The notes beneath the pieces are model-generated. The model made no database searches, was not told where the DNA came from, and saw only the letters and a list, made by a program, of their open reading frames with translations. Below, piece after piece: positions 36,701 to 50,200 of a stretch of 64,000 bases of DNA. Source of the stretch: Strongylocentrotus purpuratus (Eukaryota > Echinodermata > Echinoidea > Camarodonta > Strongylocentrotidae); NCBI RefSeq assembly GCF_000002235.5, contig NW_022145597.1, positions 24,766,923-24,830,922 of the forward strand, given 5' to 3'. The first letter of the stretch is position 1. Every line of letters begins with the position of its first letter. A program made the position numbers and the translations under genes.

Positions 36701-39700
36701 AAATCAAGAAAATGCAAGTGAGTATGAAAGACGATGTCTGAGAGACAGGTAGAAAATTAAACAAAACAAAAAGAAAAGAATGATGTATTTTTATAAATGT
36801 AATGCTTCCTGTGAGAAATTTCAATTATTTAAACATATTTGTGGCTTACACCCAGTAAATAAGATCAATTTTATTTACTGGGTGTAAGCCACAAATATGT
36901 TTAAAAGAATGATGTAGTTTTGCGATATATATTCTAGGAAAGGAAATAGAGATTACCTGATCTAGGTTTGATATTAGAGAAGGCTGAACTGCTGTTTGGT
37001 GAGGGTGAGTTTCTGGAATTGTTTGCTGCCTCCGTCTCTCTCCTGCTCCCTGGGGGTGGCGATGCTCTCGTCTGATGATTGCAAAGAAAACACAGGTCAA
37101 AGGTTAAAGGTGACCAATCACATACAAACAAAATTATTGAAAGTTAAACCTGGTGAGTGTTTCATAAAGACTAAAATCAACTTTAATTTGGACTTAACTG
37201 TGGCAGGTCATTCATGCCACCGTTTGCTCTAACCATTATGATCTTTAGATAATATTTTTTCCTTCAGTAAAGAATTATCAAAAAATGTAAATTCTGTAGA
37301 TTTGTGACCATGAATTGTACGTCCTTCAGAGACCAATGCCAGTAAATGGTGAAAGCAAACAGTGGCATGAACGGCCTGCCATACTTAAGTCGAACTTAAA
37401 GTCGATCTTAGTCTTAGTGAAACACCCCCTGTTCTAAGAAAATCTACTAATCCATGGTGGGAGTCAAGCTCTTTATTCTGTTTAAATTAAAGCAAATTTA
37501 ATAATATTAGAGTCGATTTTCTTTTTTAGATACAGTACCTACATGTAGCATCAAATACAATAGTCATGACCCCAAAATGGATGCAGTATGTGCACATTTA
37601 CCTTTGCTCTTTCCCATCATGCATCTAGAATATTCAGCAGGGTTCTAAATCAAAAGTTATTGAGCCAAACCACAAAATGAGGAATGATTGTCCCTGTAGA
37701 GGTGTTGTGGTCGAGTGGATATGTCACCGGACTGAGGATCACAAGGTTCGCGGTTCAAGTCCTGCCGCAGCACTAATGTCCTTTGGCAAGACATTAATCT
37801 ACATGTGCCACACTCAACCCAGGTGAGGTAAATGGGTACCTGGCAGGAATAAATTCCTTGAAATGCTAGAGCGACGTAATGGCAGCCATGCTAAAGCCGG
37901 GGTTATAATTTCCAAAGCTCTTTGGAAGCGCATAGAGACGTTACAATGTGATATGCGCTTTACAAGAATCGAATAATATCATTATTAAAAGGGTTGAAAG
38001 CCAAACTGTTTTATATATCTGTCCTGCAACTTACCTTGTAATAATTGAGTACTGCGTCCCTCTGGGCCTGTTTGGTCCTGGTCTTCTCTTCTATCTCCGT
38101 CCTTCGTGTGACCTGAGCCTTGTGCCTCTCTGGGGATACTTGGTTGGTTAAACTAGCATCTGAGTCGGACGCTCCTCGTCTCACTCTTCCATTGGCCACA
38201 GAATGGTTGACATTGCTGGAGGAAAAGATGAGGGAATTGTTTATATATTTGGGGTCGATACACATTCAGAAGGGGATTTACAGTATTCTCTTCCATACAC
38301 GTCTATCTTAAGCACAAATGTACATTTACTTTTTTTGAAAAAGGTACAGCTGTTCTCTCAATTTACTGAGCTTCGAGTCAACAAATCTTAGCGTTGAAGA
38401 TCAAACAAATAAAAAAAAAAACACTGAGAACTTAATAAGCAACATCTAGAGATTTATTTCTCAAAATATGATTTGGAGATCATTATGACAAACTGGTTCT
38501 ACATGTACATAAACTTTGCCATTCATGTATTAGTTTGTATTTCTTCCATGCCCCTCCATGCCCCCAAGAGGGAGCTGTTCAAAAAATAAAATTCACTGTC
38601 AATATCATTGTCATTATAATGTTGATATTGTCACTATGGATAAAAAACATAGAAATACCACGATATCCCAAAGAGTCATGAGAACTGTGTAGACAAATAC
38701 ATAATGCTTTCAATTTACCCAGTAAGAACTTATTACCGTTATACCACTGAATGTGCAATCAAGCCTCTGAAACCGAAACCAGTGGTAAACATGCCTTTAA
38801 TAAAAATTGCATAAAAACCACACACACTGAATACATGCAGTGAAAATATCATGTCATGAAAACTTGCAAAGAAATTAACTACAAATTCATTTTCTCTTTT
38901 CACTGGGCATAAATACATGTCTTGAGGTCAAGAGAATATTACCCTTGACTTCATATTGTAACAGAATTGATAAGTTTAAAGTTTAGACTATTTTACTGGT
39001 GACAAGACAATTGCTCTGGCGACATACGTGCTTGGGGTTTTCTTTCACCAGACACATGTACAGTGTACATAGAAACAGTGAACTACTGAATTATTAACAC
39101 CCACTGAACATTTTATGTTTTTGTGTTTTTCATAACTCAAGGACAAAAGGTGGACTGGTTGAATTACATGTAGGACCTTATAAAATACTTTTAGATGTAA
39201 GCTTTAATATGTTTAATACATTATCAAGAAAATTAAATTGGGACCAAACATTTTTTCACAGACTTAAACAAATTACAAAACTTTGTAAGTATGAATAATT
39301 CAGATGTTAACTGTACATAGATTAAGTTTGGGGACAGAGATAAGGTAAACAGAGCTACATCAAGGGTTGAAGTTCAGCACCCTTTTTCATCAAACTTGTT
39401 ACCTATAACGAATGCTAAGATCCTATGACATATTTGCTCTCAGCCAATCAAATGCAAATACTTCAATAGCTTATAACAATTCTTGTAACTTTCTATTGAT
39501 AACAAGTTTCATAAAACAGGGCCCTGGGGGGTATTTCACAAAACTTGTCATCAGTGACAAATGACAGTTTTTGTTATAAGCTACTGAAATCCTTGCTGCT
39601 GATTGGTTATCAGCAGACTTGTCACTGATTTTTGTCATTTGTCATTGAAAAAAGGTTTTGTGAAACAGGGCCCTGAACTTGTTTACTGTGGTAGAATGAG

Positions 39701-42700
39701 CACGGAGCACTTGTCACCAGAGCATATATCGTAGAACCCATGTTACCTATATCTATCTCCCGTTGACGCCCGTTTACTCTCGTCAGTACCTCCGACTGTA
39801 GCTCTTCTTGGTGCTTTCTTATCACTGTAAAGTAGTAGAGTCCATTATAACATTAGAGTAGCAAAAAATGAGAATCAGAGGTTTACCGCACCAATACAAG
39901 GATTGAATATTTGTTAATTACATCATAGTATTAATTAATTATGTATTTATCACAGTGACTGAACTGGGTTAGAATTTTTAATAAAATGGTGAAACTTACA
40001 ATCGTAGAGTATGTGAAATTGTGCAAAATTTAAGCAATGTTCTGAAATGAAGCTTGCTAGTGTGCTACTCAAGCCGCTAGCCATGTAGGTATACATGTAC
40101 ATGTAGCCTCAGTACATGAATGTTTGATTTGTGAAATTAAGTAATGAAAAAAAAGTAATGAACTGCAATATTTTACATGGAAAACAAATCCAGCTATCTA
40201 CACCGGATTTCGAATCTGTTAACTTCATCATTCATGATAGAGCAGACACATCATTTGAACTACACATTAAATTGTATTTAAACACTACGTTTTCAAGTAC
40301 ACGAGTATCTATGTTTACAATGTATTCATACAGCAGCATCAAACTGTAGAAGCTGCGAAGATCAGCAATTTAAAAAAAAATGCATTTATTGGTTGTCAAC
40401 CACTATCCCACCCACAATAGTGCTCAGATTTATCGCAATATTGTGGTCCGTGGAAAATACATACAATACCAAAATAAAATTGTAGTCATAGGATTGATCT
40501 ACTATAAAATAGGGCTTTTTATTTACTTCAAATGCACAACAATCTGTGTCACTAAGCTGTATCATTTACCTCAGTCATCCTTTTGACGTATTTTTTTGCA
40601 TCTGTTGTAGTGTTACAAAAGCTGAAATGCAACATAAAGCTCTTTTAGTTATTTTTTCTCCTTCATATTGCATTGAACCAAGCTTTTTTTTGGTCTAGCT
40701 TCGGCTTGGCTTGCCTTGCTTTGTTTTGTCTTGCCTTTTTTTTCCAGTTTGGTTGAATATTTAACAGGTTTTTGAATAGGTCCGTTAACTTCTGAAGTGA
40801 AAGTGCAAAGAAAAAAAGGATAAAAGTTACCTCACCATCTTGCTCTTGGATGATGAAAGAAAGCAGTACAACACATACTCCAGGACAATTGCCCCAGTCA
40901 ATATCATACGATGTACGCTAACTGAATTCTTAACTTTAATCCTAACCAACACTATACATACATACACCTACAGCTGTGTTTATCTAAATCTAAATCTGAC
41001 CCTTATTCTATTAAACTACATGTAAAACACTGGTCCTACCCCTAACCCTTTATCTTACCTTTAACCCAATTCTAACCCCTACTCTATTCCTAAGTACCCC
41101 TATATCTAGCTTAGAACCCAAACTGCAACCCTAACCCAGTACCTTAAACCTAATTGCAATCCTAAACCCAGCCTTAACCCTGACCCTAATCTAAAAGTCA
41201 ATTAGAACCCTACAAATAATCCTAACCCAGTAACTTGAACCCAACTGCCACCCTAACCTAAAACCAAATAGCAAATCTAGCTCTAACCCTTTACCTAACC
41301 TAACAACCAATCGCAAACGAAGTTAACCCTAACCCTGAACCCAATTTAAAACCCAATTGCAGCACTATAAACCTAACCCTGGCCCTAAACTAAAACCCAA
41401 TAGCGACCCTAAATCTAACTCCATTTCTTTGACAATGCAATTGTGTCCGCGGAGCATGTGTTGGACTACTGAAGGGAACCTGCAAACCTGTACATTCAGG
41501 TAGATGTACAGAGTACTTACACGTAGAGGGATCGCGGCCTTCCAATACTGTGTGACGCCGACGTTGACGATGAGATTGTTCTCCTACTAGTGCTGCTGAT
41601 GATGATGATGGAATTGATGAGGTTACCATAGAAACCCAGCATATAAAGCAGCAGAGAAGCCATGCAAGAAAAATCATAGAAATGCAGCAAAATGCAAGCA
41701 TGTTCCAACAGAAAATGATCGAGAAATTAAAGATCTCGAAAAGTGGATTAATACCAAAAAAACTAATCAAGCATTTAAATGGCTTGTCATTTTTGCTTGG
41801 TGAATGAAACTCATTGAATGTGTGAAAACAAGCACCAATTAAAGAAGTAAACTAAATGAGCTACTTAATGTAGTTATTAAGAGTTAATGATATCTATATT
41901 TACTATATCTTTGCACTATGTATATTTACACGTATACGCAATACATGTGTGGAAACTTCCCTTCATTGTTTTATTCACACTGTTTATAACTGCCTTACTA
42001 CAATAAAAAACGTAAATTAATTTGCAATATCAAAAAGCATTGCAGAGACTGTGTACCTGTAAAAGCAAACATGTAAGTAAATTTCCTTTGTTTTAAAACA
42101 TTGTTTGGCAGCGTGTTTCTACAAGTTCATCTTTAAGACACCAATAGTATACACAGAGGGCAAGAGATCGGCTTTGATAAAGAGAGGAAAACATTTTGTT
42201 TTCTTCAACAATTCAATTTTTTTTTTCAAGAATGAAGATCTGGAGTCTCTGCAATTAAAGTGTCAACATACAAATTCCCTGCGATCTAGATTTATATGTA
42301 ATTGCCCACTGTCCATTTTGGTTTCCTTGCAAGTTAAGAAATACCTCAAGAGAACAACAAAAAATCTTCACCAGAGATCAGAAAGGAAAGGATTTTTTAT
42401 TTTATAGGATTAAGTGAGCTGCAAGGAAATTGACTTTTCTTTAGTTATCTACTTTCATTTTTTTTCTTTTTCCCCCCTCCAATTACTGGGCAAAATATCC
42501 TGTCAACACAAGAACATTTTCTAGCCATTTCCTCTGATTTCACATTGCCATACTTAGGAATTCAACTCAATTAATACAAGGCCTAAACTGGCTATTCAAG
42601 TTTTGAATTGCTGTTTATGTCCTGCTATTTTAATTGGCTGTCAACTTTGATCTGCTACTTTGAAAGCAGGAGCAAATTTTCAGTGCAATTTTTTTTTCTG

Positions 42701-45700
42701 CGTGTCAATGCTGATATAGAAGAAAAACATATTGTACTTTCATTTTCAACTTTTACTAGAACCCTCCTGTCTACTACGACTGCCTGCACCCCTAACTAAC
42801 CAATGGAAGAGCCCAAATCAATTCCTCAAAATGCACAAGTTCCCCTAAACTCATACCTCAACTTAAAAACTGAATCAAGCCTAAAACAAGATGCATGCAT
42901 GTTAGTAAAGATTCCTAGAGTCCCTTCAAGCAAAGTACAGTGTACATGCAAACCTACCTGTTTCCGTTAGTGGTAGCTGCCGATGACCCATTGGCTAGTT
43001 TGCTGGCACTTAGTCTTCTTTCCTCATTCCCGACGATGACCCCTGGCTTTTGTAACCTACTTTCACTGCTTAGTCTTCTCACACCAGCCGTTTCTTGAGA
43101 GTTCACAGAAAGTCTATCATTGTTAACATGTGTTTGTTCTCCATTCTTCTTCCTTTGCTCTTCCTCCACTTCTGCCCTTAGTCGTTGTTCTCGCGCTACT
43201 CTCTTCTTCTCCTCGTACAAAGCCTTCTGTCTTTCCAGCTCCTAATCAGATACAAATTAGGGATAAAAAGCACCAAGAAAATGAGAAAAAAGGGAAAAAA
43301 GAAAGAAATGTTAGATGGGATTACATATTGATGACATTAATGGTAGTTTTGTAGCAAATTAATAAATACATAGTGCAATACTACATCAAATAATAGCAAT
43401 AATGATATTAACCATGTATGGGATAATGTGGCTATGATTAAATTAATCAAGAGCCAGTATCACAAGCCTCCAGTAAGGGCCAGTAACACTGTGGCCACAG
43501 ATATAACTAAATACAGTACTACTCAATATACTAATATATCAATAAATACATTAATATATAAATAAATCAGTAAAAAGAAAAAGAAAAATACAAGTGAATA
43601 AACCACAAAGGTGGTTCTTGTTCTTCTAATTTTCTGTTAATGTAGGAGCAACAGAAATGTTGTGAATTAAAATCATAGTAGCATATAGTAGCTGTAGCAG
43701 TAAATGTGAATTTACAATGCCTTTTAACAATATACTGCAATTTACATTGTACAATGTAAGACGGCACCTTATTTCACGTTACAGGTTATAATTTCATTTT
43801 TTTGTGAGAGTAGCCTGCTGCAAAAATAAGCATCTGCAACAACTTGCAGTGTCATGTGCAAATGTAAGTGGTTTTACAGTACTTAGTATACTTTAAGATT
43901 CATCTAGTTTCCTCTTGCGGTGTATTTTCTATCTCAGCTTTTACGCTGTAGCAAGACTTTTTGGTTATCACTTACAATGTATTTCATAATTTTGTCATGT
44001 AATCCTTCCTTCAATTAAGCAGTGCTCACCAAAAGATTACTTCAAGTAAACTGTCAGGCAATTCAAAAGTGCATCAATTAGGGCATTATCTTTCCAATGC
44101 AAATCGTTTAGAGTATGTTAGCATAATAGCATTCATGCACTTAGAAAGCTTTTTAGCTAAAAAGTATTTTTTTTAAAGAGCAGTAAATCAGGTCATCATC
44201 ACTTCAATAACTTAAAAGAATGAGAAATGTATCATGAGAGATAAACATAAACCATCTTGATTGGCATGCGTATCCAGACAGAAGAAAATAAAAATCAGGT
44301 TGAATGGTGAAAATGTTATCTCGGCATATCCTGAAGAAATAAAATTTGGATGAGAATTCCCAATGCAAAAAGTGTAGGTTGAAATGAATATGCTTCAACC
44401 AGCAGTTTTACCGAATTTTGGGGGATCCAGTGTTGAATGACAATATTTCTTGAATAATTGTTGTCATGTGATAGAAACATAAAACCCAAACTGAACACTC
44501 AAAAAAGAAGATAAGGAAAACCCATTGAATATTAAAGCCAAGAAGCACGGCAATGCCAACAAGGAAAAATTAAAAAAATCTTCAAAATGTCACTACGTAT
44601 TATTTAAATAATCTTTATCTTTCTATCTTTCTGAAAGTGACAGGAGTTAAAAGTTTTTTTCAATGAAAAGTTCCATAAAAGTTTTCTTGTGAGTCAAGAA
44701 AATTTAACCGGTGCTGAGCTTAAATGTACACATGTATGTGTGGTAGTAGAAGTGTAATACCAATTCATAAATAAACAAGTTTGTGAGCTGCTTCTATGCA
44801 AATCAAGATTATTTGAACTTAATATTTTAAAATTCACTGAGACCAAATACAGAAAATGCTTTGATCATCTATAGCATACATGTACACCAGTTGTTAATGA
44901 CTTGTACATTTGTAATCAATGAAATTTATCTTAAGGTAGATTTATTTTTTTCAAAGGAGAAATTAATTTATTTAAATATACATGTACATGTAAGAGCACC
45001 CCATCCATTTGGGAGCTTCATTTTAAGTCAAACTTAAAGATGAGGGCTTTTTCTTTAATTACATATCGGAACAGAAATAGCTAAATAAATCAAAAAGATA
45101 AAATAATAGGCATTCAAAATAGTGCATAATAGATATTCCATTCAATAATATATGTCATGTTATTTAGTCCATAGCATCATTAAAATATGTATGCCATAGT
45201 TCTGGTTAGTTGTCAGAGTGTAACTGATAGTTTGATAACACAAGGCACATTCTCAGAACAACCATACCTTAAAACAGTTTGGATTTTGAAACTCGTAGAA
45301 AATAAGTTCATCATCCTAAAAACAATGATACATGTAGATATGCTTTTCTTTAAGTCTGTGAGAGTATTCCATACACATTAATTTCTAATCCGAGAGCAAT
45401 TGTCACCAGAGCAAAAGTACTGTATGTCTGACCATACAGTGTCAGAGTGACAAATGCCCTGGGCCCCATTTCACAGATCTTGTCATCAGTGACAAATGAC
45501 AGTTTTTGTAATAAGCTAGTGAAGTCCTTGCTTCTGATTGGTTATCAGCAGATCTTGCTTTTGATTGGTTATCAGCAGATTTAGCACTGATTTTTGTCAT
45601 TTGTCATTGAAAAAAAGGCTTTGTGAAACGGGTCCCTGGTATGAAAAATTAGCACTGCAACTTGAAAGACTACGTGTAGATCATAGAAGAACTGCACCAG

Positions 45701-47236
45701 GACAGGACAAAAATGTGGTCTTAGAGAGAAAATGGTTAAAGAACTTGATCTTAAGCCCTTTATTTCACTTCTATCCTTCAGGTGGTAAGGCACATGTTGA
45801 TATCTACACTGTAGGGCTTAGTTTGCAGACATTTTTAGGGGGCAATGATTGCATTTTTTTTATATTAGCCAATGTAGGATTAGGATTTTAAAAATTTCAT
45901 GGATTATTGTGATGGATATTAGTATGGAAGGAGTGTGTTCTAGGCCCTCAAGGATATGGTCGACAATTTTGCCAGGGATACCAGTTGGTTTCAGCTAATG
46001 AGCCATAAAAGAGACTTAGTCAAGTTGGAGCCTTAAATCAGGCTCTGGCCCAAAACTGGCATCCATTTTTTAGCTGAGATTGACAGTTTCTCCTCACATC
46101 CAAATAGAAAATATGATTCAGACCTAACCATAATTTTGGTTTAATGTTGGTTTTATAAAGAAGAAACATTAAACCTCTCAACCTCCATGCTGCAAGGGGC
46201 ATACTTGGAGAGACTGAGCATAATGGCTGGAATTGGAGAAGGCACTTTATCTTAAAACCATGGTTTAAATCTCCATAAGCTTAGCAACTGTATTTATTCA
46301 TGTCCAATAAATGGGCAGTGGGGACAAACCCAACCTTATATTATCAACAGTAGCAATTTTAACTATCGTTTAGATCATGATTTAAATTCAGATCTTCCTC
46401 ATGAATTTCAGCCAATATAATCTCTTTAAACAGCATAGATCTGAACCCCGTATTTCTAAGAGTTGATATCAATCGCAACTAATTTGTGATTGATATCAAT
46501 CACAACTTGTTTGCGATTGATATCAATCGCAACTACTGTACATGTATGTACATATTAAGAGATAGGAGACTGCAAACTTGTGATTGATTGGAGGACTTGC
46601 GATTAATTTGGTTCATTCGCAACTCTTTGTAAGACGGGGCCCTGGTTAATGTTTTCAATGCCGCTGCTATGGAAAAATGTATGAATTTGAACAGTGAATC
46701 AAAATCAACAACAAAAAAAAACCTGCCACACAAGCTGCTCAGGTGGTAGGAAAAAAAGTCATGATGCTGGTTGGGAGTGAGAGCTTTGATTTTAGCTTTG
46801 TCCACGTCAGCAGCTTTGCCACTCAGCCTACGAGCTTGGTTTTGATCGGCAATCCATGCAGATTTGAGATAGAAAACTGGTTCACCGATACATACATAAT
46901 CAGTCACCTTCGTAAATGGGTCCAGCTCGGCCGACGTCGGAGTCTGGACGGGGCTCTGCGTAGGCGTCACTCCATCGTCGTCATCCTCGCCGGCATCGAT
47001 GTAGTCGATGTGGTTGTCGTTCGGTCTGAAGGTCCGTGAAGGCTCCGGGATGAATTTCTGTTGCCTCTTTTCTTTCTGTTGGGAAGCCCTCTCTGCCAGG
47101 TACTTTGCTTCTTCATCTTCATTGCTTGGCTGGAAAAAAGAGGAAAAATAGAAACGGTACATGAACAGTTAACAATTAAATTATTCATACCCTTATCAAG
47201 TTTTGTAATTTTGTAAGTACCTGTATGTGAAAAATT

Positions 47237-47272
<36 letters not shown>

Positions 47273-50200
47273 ATTTTCCCCTTCCATTGATTTGTCCCAA
47301 TTTATCTAAAAGTATTCAACAAAGCCCTTATTGAACCACTCCAACTTTCATTCTCCAGTTACAAAAAACACAACAATTTTTTAAAATTTTAAGTGGTATG
47401 AATTATCGAATTGTTAAGTGCATACCTGCCAACATTTGAAAACAAGAATTAGGAATTTCTAGCACGGTATGCCTTCGAAAATAAGAAATCTGTACCCTTA
47501 ACAGGCGTTCGCACATGCAGCGGCAGTGTAACTGGCAATACAGGGTTTCTGTACAAAAAAGCGAGTACAAATTTGCTGATCGATCATGCAGTCATTCAAG
47601 GCACGCAATACGTGAACTATGAAATCGCGGCACATGATAAAACAATCTTCATTTGGCTTAAGCAATAAGAATAAAAAATAAAAAATAAATAAATACAAAA
47701 TTGAAAATTTCGAAAAATCTGAATATTCTGAATTGTTAGGTCTTTGAAATCCTAAAAATCAGAATATTACGGATTATTTGGAAGGGTTGGCAGGTTTGTA
47801 AGTATCTCTCTAACCAAACATTATTTTAAGCCACTCGCTTCACACATGGACACCCGATTCCCAACCATTCAACTGAATCCACATAAAACTTCCTATCTTG
47901 GATGCGATGCACCCTCTTTAGCTTGTGCAGGTAAGTAGGACAGACTGCAATATTAATATTTTTTCTCATTTTTATTAATTGGACATCTCTACATGATTAC
48001 ATCCATGAAAAACCTTAATGATCCAGGTTCTGAATTTTCATGATTTATACAGGTGTAAGTTTGAAATTTGGGGAATTGCAAGCTCACCTGTTGGAGGACG
48101 AGAAAAAAATTAAACCATGATTGTAATAAAATCAGACCAGTACCGTATTTGGATTGTATACGTGTACCATTTGAAGCCAATTTGGCCTTTAATCAGACTA
48201 GAGGATTACTAAGCACTAAATTTTGATTATTAGTATTCATCTAACTACTTCAGGAAATTACATTTTTCTTTTCAATTTTCATATGTAATGTCATTGTGAT
48301 TTCTTTCAAAATCAGATTGCTGTCACATACAGAGTATGGTAAGCTTTATAAGGACATGCATGATTAATTCCTCCTCTAAATACAACCTTTTTTCCTTTCT
48401 TTTTTTACCTCTGACGAAGACCACCTTTTATCTCCTTCCAAGTATCCAGAGTCGGCCATTTTGAGTTGACTCATCTTATGATTGAAGAGTGAGATCTCAT
48501 CTTGCATACTGCAAAGAAAAACAAACAAATAATAAAAGGAAAAATTAAAACATCAAGTTCATCTGATTTATGTTATCAAGATTTAAACTGTTTAAATTAT
48601 TGTTTGACTGACAAGAGAGATTAAAACACACATGTTCATTGAGTACTGAATTTTCTTATTCCCACAGATTTAAAATTCAGAGACTATATGGTTCCCTTTG
48701 TTAAAGCTACTTTTCTATTTCATCTCTTTCACTTCAACTTCATGATATAGTATCTTTCTCAAGTTGGAGTAGAAACCCTTTTTAAATGCAAACTTACTCA
48801 TCTACATTATATGAATGAATAACTTATAGCTCTACATTGTAAATTAGAGCTGATTCACATTTGACATGATGTACCAAGGCGGCTTACCTAATGACATATA
48901 TGCAAAATATGCATCATTTTACTGTTTCTTATAATACAAAGATAGCGAGAAGGTTAAAGGTAAAGACCAGTTATGGTCATGCGATTGCATTGTGAAAGAA
49001 ACGTTGTGGAATCGATCAGAAAAGGTTGATCATCTAGCATCTAGCATCTGCAAGGTTCTGGAATTATCAAAATGATAAGAAATTTGGCCCATTCTTCGTA
49101 AAGTTACAAGCACTATCACAGAAAGATGTATATGGGACTACCCTATATCTCTCACAGACCATGAGAGAAACAAATTTACCAAATATATGAATTAGTAGGC
49201 GGTTTCCCGGCAAATTTTTTATCATCATGTATTAGTCAAAACATATTCTTTCACATGATTGGTAATGAGAGCTTCCATTTCATTTTTTGAAATTGGGGCG
49301 TTTCCAATACTGGTCTTTACCTTTAAGGACCTTCTGTGCATGCAGCTACTTTTTGTTTACATACCTACTTGCCATTAATTTACACATAAAAACCCTGTTG
49401 CAGTTTGCTGCAGTTTGCTGCATTAAGTACAGTTTGAACAAGTCATAAGTGAAAATAAATAACACCTGTATAATCTGTATTCTTACAATACATCTTCCAC
49501 ACAAATTAACATTTTAATTGATATAGATCATTCACATTATAAGGGAATAATAATAAAATCATTCAATCAAATTTTGTATAATTGAAGCATACATACAAAT
49601 TGTGTATAAATGAAGAAAAAAAATGAGAATATAAAGTGTTAGGAAATAGAGTATATCAAAACAAAATCAAAATCAAAATCATAAGGATTATAAAGGCAAA
49701 TAATCAGTTAATATATTAATTGTTGATAAATACACTCATGAACACATTCATTATTAAGCAAAACTTCCATGTAGCTACTGTAAATTGTTCAATGCTGTTC
49801 TCATTTACATGTATGTACATTGTATTTGAGCACTTTACACTGATGGATATTTTATAAGTACCGTTTTTGTCCGAGCATGCTGAGTGCTAAACTGCTAATG
49901 AAGTCAACCACTAGGCTATAAGGCTACACATGTACAGGATTGTACATGTAATGACTATACTAAACTCTTCCCAAAAATGTTGCCATTCAGGTTTTCAGTG
50001 TTGATATCTCTTCTGTTACTATAGTATCATATTTGATGTTGGTATCATTGAAAAGCCTGTTTATCGCCTTTAACAATGATGATCAATCGTTAATGATTAC
50101 TAGGTAATTATGGACTGTGCTGTATATCTGAATAGGGGGCCAAGTCAAAAGTGAATGCATCGTTATTCCTTCAAAACACAATCCACCCTAAAAATTAAAA

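Larger units (their letters stand above)
38216..39746 (-). other. LRCH intron 8
   Basis: AT-rich, ending downstream in two adjacent foldback copies at 39376-39674. No further exon was seen. Confidence 0.6.
43242..46907 (-). other. LRCH intron 5
   Basis: 3.7 kb of AT-rich sequence with two mobile elements (45462-45638 and 46445-46641). An open extension of exon 5 runs into its first ~180 nt on the gene's strand (46908 down to about 46730). Confidence 0.6.

Noticed and set aside
37696-37775. A tRNA gene
   Set aside because: A and B boxes are present, but the cloverleaf does not close well and the sequence continues into a SINE body that recurs at other sites.
39747-39824. LRCH exon 8 read as RKHQEELQSEVLTRVNGRQR
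   Set aside because: Attractive as a helix, but the phases of exons 7 and 9 require the other frame.
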